This document shows positions 5,116-7,879 of a stretch of DNA of 7,879 nt, piece by piece; position 1 is the stretch's first letter, and each line of letters opens with the position of its first letter. Made by a program: the position numbers and the translations under genes. Origin of the DNA: CAZNQW01 sp964575225 (GTDB lineage Bacteria > Chloroflexota > Anaerolineae > JAAYZQ01); assembly GCA_964575225.1 (NCBI GenBank), contig CAZNQW010000187.1, positions 1 to 7,879 of the forward strand, given 5' to 3'. The notes under the pieces are model-generated. The model was not told the origin of the DNA, did not search any database, and was given only the letters and a program-made list of their open reading frames with translations.

Positions 5116-7713
5116 CTAGCGCTCCCACAAGATCAGGCCCATCTCAAACGGGTTGCCCAGATCGTCGTGGTGGGGCACCACCCGCATGGCAAACCCATGC
5201 CGCCCGCTGGTGCGGCACGCGATGGCACCCACGAACCCATAGATCCCCTTGCCCTTGGATTGGGCGATCAACATCGGGCTGGCCTGCCCGTCGTAGATCA
5301 TGCCGTCCGAGTCCAGGGGGCCGTGGTACAGCTCCACCGAGACATCGGTCGGGTTCAGCTCGCCCAACTGGACCTCGGCGTTCACCTCCAGTTGATCTCC
5401 CACCTTGAGTTCTTGGGTTTCGGGCTCGCTGGTCCATATCCGTCGGATTCGGACTTGGGTCCATTGCTTGCGCACCCGCTCCTTCCAAGTGGACAGAGCC
5501 TTGGCGCGGGCCAGATGGTCGGACGAGAGCTGCTCGCTGCGCTCAGCCGAGGGCAGGTAGCATTGCTGCCAATAATCCAGCACCATGCGGTGGGTGTTGA
5601 ACACTGCGGCATGATCGCGGATGGCCGTCTTCATCTTGGCAATCCACTGGCGCGGCAAGCCATCGCGACCGCGTTCGTAAAACATGGGCACGACCTCTTT
5701 TTCCAGCAGATCGTAGAGGGCGTTGGCCTCCACCATGTCCTGATACTCGTACTGATCCTCGGTGTACTCTTCGCCGTTGCCGATGGCCCAGCCCGCTTCA
5801 GGCGTGTAGCCTTCGTCCCACCAACCATCGAGAATGCTCAGGTTCAGTGCGCCGTTGGCCGTCGCCTTCATGCCGCTGGTGCCGCTGGCCTCGCGCGGGC
5901 GCCGGGGCGTGTTCAACCAGACGTCGACCCCCTGGACCAGATAACGAGCCACGTTGACGTCGTAATCCTCGATAAACACCACCCGGTTCCGAAACTCTTC
6001 GCGCCGGGCGTGGTGGATGATCTCGCGGATGATCTGCTTGCCCGGATTGTCGGCAGGGTGGGCCTTGCCGGCAAAGATCAACTGTACCGGACGCTGGCTG
6101 TCGCCCACAATGCGAGCCAGCCGTTCCACGTCGCGGAACAACAGACCCGCCCGTTTGTAAGTGGCAAATCGGCGGGCGAAACCGATGGTCAGCGCTTCGG
6201 GATCGAGCACCTCGGTGGCATGCTCGATCTCGGAGGGGCGGCTGCCCCGCTTTTCGAGCTGGGTTTGGAGTCGGTTTCGGGCAAAGCTCACCAGGCGCTC
6301 GCGGCGCCGTTCGTGGGTACGCCACAGCTCCTCATCGGGGATGCGCTGCGTCGACCTCCAAGCCGAGGCGTCGCCGGGCTGCTCGATCCAGCGCGGGCCC
6401 AGATAGCGGTCATAGAGATCGATGATGTCGCTCGACAGATACGAGCGGAGGTGGATCCCATTGGTGACGCTCGAAATGGGCACCTCATCGACGGGTACCT
6501 GGGGCCACACCTCTTGCCACATGGCGCGCGATACCCGCCCGTGCAGTTGGCTCACCCCGTTGACCCGATGGGCCAGGCGCATAGCCAGGATGGCCATGCA
6601 GAAATAGCCGTTCGTATCTTCGGGGTTCATCCGGCCCAAGCCCAGGAACTGGTGGCGGGTGAGGCCCAACTGCGGGTAATAGGAGCCCAGGTACCGGTCC
6701 ACCAGATCGGGGGGAAACCAGTCGATGCCCGCCGCCACCGGCGTATGGGTGGTGAACACGTGCCCCGCCGCCGCCGCCTCGCGGGCTTCGGCGAAGGAAA
6801 GCTGGTGTTCTTGCATGAGCAATCGGATCCGCTCCAGGGCCAAAAAGGCCGAGTGCCCCTCGTTCATGTGGCAGACGGTGGGGCGCAAGCCCAGGGCCTC
6901 CAGGGCGCGGATGCCGCCAATGCCCACCAAAATCTCCTGGCGGATGCGCATGTCGTCGTTGCCGCCATAGAGCTGGTCGGTGAGATCCCGGTTGGGCGTA
7001 TCGTTGGCTTCAATGTTGGTATCCAGCAGGTAGAGGGGCACGCGCCCCACCTGGGCGCGCCACACCTGAGCCTTGACCATCCCCTGCGGGAGTTGGACCT
7101 CGATGAGAAGGGGCGCGCCGCTCAGGGTGTGCTCCAGGGCCACGGGCATGTTGTAAAAGTCGTTATCGGGATAGTGTTCCTGCTGCCAGCCATCGGGGTT
7201 GAGATATTGGCGGAAATAGCCCTGCTGGTAGAGCAGCCCCACTGCGACGAGGGGGATGCCCAGGTCACTGGCCGATTTCAAATGATCGCCGGCCAACATG
7301 CCCAGCCCCCCGGCATAGATGCCCAGGCTCTCGGTCAGGCCGAACTCGAGGGAAAAGTAGGCGATCCGGTGCTGGGCCGCCCGTTCCTCGGCCGAGGCGG
7401 CGTCGGCCACGACGCGCTTGTGATACCAGGTTGTGCGGCTGTTCATATACCGCTGGAACTCGCGGTGCACCCGGTCGAGGTGAGATAGAAAGCCGTCATC
7501 TTGAGCCACCTGATCGAGGCGCTCCTGGCGGATGGTGCCCAGGATGAGCACCGGGTTGTGCCCGGTGGTCTCCCACAGGTCTCGATCCATCCGCCGAAAG
7601 AGCGCGATGGCCTCATGGTTCCAGGTCCACCACAGGTTATAGGCCAACTCGCGCAGCCGCTCCAATTTGGGCGGCAGCGAAGGGATCACGCGAAAGGTCT
7701 GACTTGGTCGCAT
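5116..7713 (-). CDS. glgP: Alpha-glucan (glycogen/maltodextrin) phosphorylase
   Basis: Cleaves alpha-1,4-glucans with phosphate to release glucose-1-phosphate, using pyridoxal phosphate, in cytoplasmic glycogen and maltodextrin breakdown. The 865 residues belong to the Thermus-type branch. An N-terminal helical domain of the DUF3417 type (about 12-115, LAYNLWWTWNHEA) precedes the glycosyltransferase core. Motifs are the glycine-rich GIYAGGLGMLAGDHLK; MNEGH (283-287); THTPV with His323; RFATYKR, where Arg515 and Lys520 should be phosphate-site residues; and GTSGMKATANG, with Lys616 as the expected pyridoxal-phosphate lysine. The last 120 or so residues (from about VRIRRIWTSEP) form a beta-rich tail typical of this branch. 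The start at 7713 is set by GGAGG at 7719-7723. No other glycogen gene is next to it. A group II intron 3' end lies about 100 bases upstream. Confidence 0.95.
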   Translation of the reverse strand: MRPSQTFRVIPSLPPKLERLRELAYNLWWTWNHEAIALFRRMDRDLWETTGHNPVLILGTIRQERLDQVAQDDGFLSHLDRVHREFQRYMNSRTTWYHKRVVADAASAEERAAQHRIAYFSLEFGLTESLGIYAGGLGMLAGDHLKSASDLGIPLVAVGLLYQQGYFRQYLNPDGWQQEHYPDNDFYNMPVALEHTLSGAPLLIEVQLPQGMVKAQVWRAQVGRVPLYLLDTNIEANDTPNRDLTDQLYGGNDDMRIRQEILVGIGGIRALEALGLRPTVCHMNEGHSAFLALERIRLLMQEHQLSFAEAREAAAAGHVFTTHTPVAAGIDWFPPDLVDRYLGSYYPQLGLTRHQFLGLGRMNPEDTNGYFCMAILAMRLAHRVNGVSQLHGRVSRAMWQEVWPQVPVDEVPISSVTNGIHLRSYLSSDIIDLYDRYLGPRWIEQPGDASAWRSTQRIPDEELWRTHERRRERLVSFARNRLQTQLEKRGSRPSEIEHATEVLDPEALTIGFARRFATYKRAGLLFRDVERLARIVGDSQRPVQLIFAGKAHPADNPGKQIIREIIHHARREEFRNRVVFIEDYDVNVARYLVQGVDVWLNTPRRPREASGTSGMKATANGALNLSILDGWWDEGYTPEAGWAIGNGEEYTEDQYEYQDMVEANALYDLLEKEVVPMFYERGRDGLPRQWIAKMKTAIRDHAAVFNTHRMVLDYWQQCYLPSAERSEQLSSDHLARAKALSTWKERVRKQWTQVRIRRIWTSEPETQELKVGDQLEVNAEVQLGELNPTDVSVELYHGPLDSDGMIYDGQASPMLIAQSKGKGIYGFVGAIACRTSGRHGFAMRVVPHHDDLGNPFEMGLILWER

Positions 7714-7718
7714 AGGTT

Positions 7719-7723
7719 CCTCC
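7719..7723 (-). promoter_or_regulatory. Ribosome binding site GGAGG of glgP
   Basis: Read on the minus strand, GGAGG is followed by five bases and then ATG at 7713. It is the strongest Shine-Dalgarno in the window and fixes the phosphorylase start. Confidence 0.85.
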
Positions 7724-7741
7724 CATTCTAATCCAGTGGGA

Positions 7742-7771
7742 ATTTTACCCCAGAAAAGGCAAAAGGGAAAA
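7742..7771 (-). promoter_or_regulatory. Possible weak promoter of glgP
   Basis: On the minus strand, TAAAAT (7747-7742) is a fair -10 box with TTTTCC (7771-7766) 18 bases upstream as a poor -35. A start near 7735 would leave a leader of about 22 nt containing the GGAGG site. The match is much weaker than the three other promoters, so transcription may instead depend on an activator, another site, or read-through from the intron side. Confidence 0.3.
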
Positions 7772-7815
7772 TCAGCGCATCAACTAGTGGGCGCGGAGCA
7801 GTTTCTCCTCGGAAA

Positions 7816-7879
7816 ATCGAGTAGGGGGGGCGGCGGCTAACCGCCCCCCTCTCACACCACCGGACATGCGGGTCCGCAT
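7816..7879 (-). mobile_element. 3' end of a group II intron (partial domain V, domain VI), cut by the window edge
   Basis: Read on the minus strand, the segment begins ATGCGGACCCGCATGTCCGG, resembling the upper and 3' part of a domain V hairpin. Next come GTGTGAGA and a 9-bp perfect stem, GGGGGGCGG (7849-7841) with CCGCCCCCC (7833-7825). It ends CTACTCGAT, close to the usual bacterial group II intron 3' end. GAG/CTC can close the base of the stem, leaving an unpaired A at 7822, seven bases from the predicted 3' splice site at 7816, where the domain VI branch-point A is expected. The 5' strand of domain V with its catalytic triad is outside the window, so activity cannot be judged. The body and any reverse transcriptase would lie beyond 7879. 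A solo 3' fragment is the alternative. Confidence 0.62.

Noticed and set aside
5167..7488. A 773-codon open frame on the plus strand opposite the phosphorylase
   Set aside because: It lies wholly inside glgP in antisense. Its translation is rich in His, Gly, Ala and Val with no recognisable domain, and no convincing start signal was found. Long antisense frames are expected opposite GC-rich genes with few T/A-rich codons.
7725..7730. TAGAAT on the minus strand as the glgP -10 box
   Set aside because: It ends only 12 bases before the ATG, would place the transcription start inside the Shine-Dalgarno, and has no -35 partner (CTGGGG at the 17-base distance).

Overview
The window is GC-rich bacterial chromosome with a mostly housekeeping gene set. 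Several traits suggest the phylum Chloroflexota (Anaerolineae-like): a dnaG-rpoD operon without rpsU, the style of the DnaG zinc knuckle, an RpoD with an insertion in region 3, a Thermus/Chloroflexus-type alpha-glucan phosphorylase, and many 'GTAGGGGCG'-armed palindromes between genes. That placement is an inference from family resemblance, because no rRNA or other strong taxonomic marker is present.

Layout. Positions 1-337 hold no credible gene but a dense run of palindromic repeats. A sigma-70 promoter (338-366) then drives dnaG (primase, 508-2451), which overlaps rpoD (primary sigma factor, 2448-3731) by 4 nt. Six bases after the rpoD stop lies a perfect consensus promoter (TTGACA-17-TATAAT) for tRNA-Asn(GUU) at 3777-3849, followed by an intrinsic terminator (3864-3890). 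A second repeat-bearing gap (3891-4094) precedes a promoter (4095-4123) and an Ntn-hydrolase isoaspartyl peptidase/L-asparaginase (4168-5067). Convergent to it on the minus strand is an alpha-glucan phosphorylase (7713 down to 5116). At the right edge (7816-7879, minus strand) is what looks like the 3' end of a group II intron: part of domain V, then domain VI and the 3' splice site. Its body and any reverse transcriptase would lie beyond the window.

How it fits together. dnaG and rpoD form the core of the classical macromolecular-synthesis operon, linking replication priming and housekeeping transcription. The three plus-strand promoters read here all have 17-bp spacers and near-consensus hexamers, as expected of the RpoD encoded between them. 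The asparaginase and phosphorylase are stand-alone metabolic genes (isoaspartyl peptide/asparagine turnover and storage-glucan mobilisation).

I found no new multi-gene system. The points most worth a second look are the modular palindrome family (shared arms, different cores) clustered upstream of dnaG, the overlap of one palindrome with the dnaG -35 box, the roughly 34-residue RpoD insertion, the near-fusion of rpoD to a tRNA unit, and the group II intron 3' end upstream of glgP.
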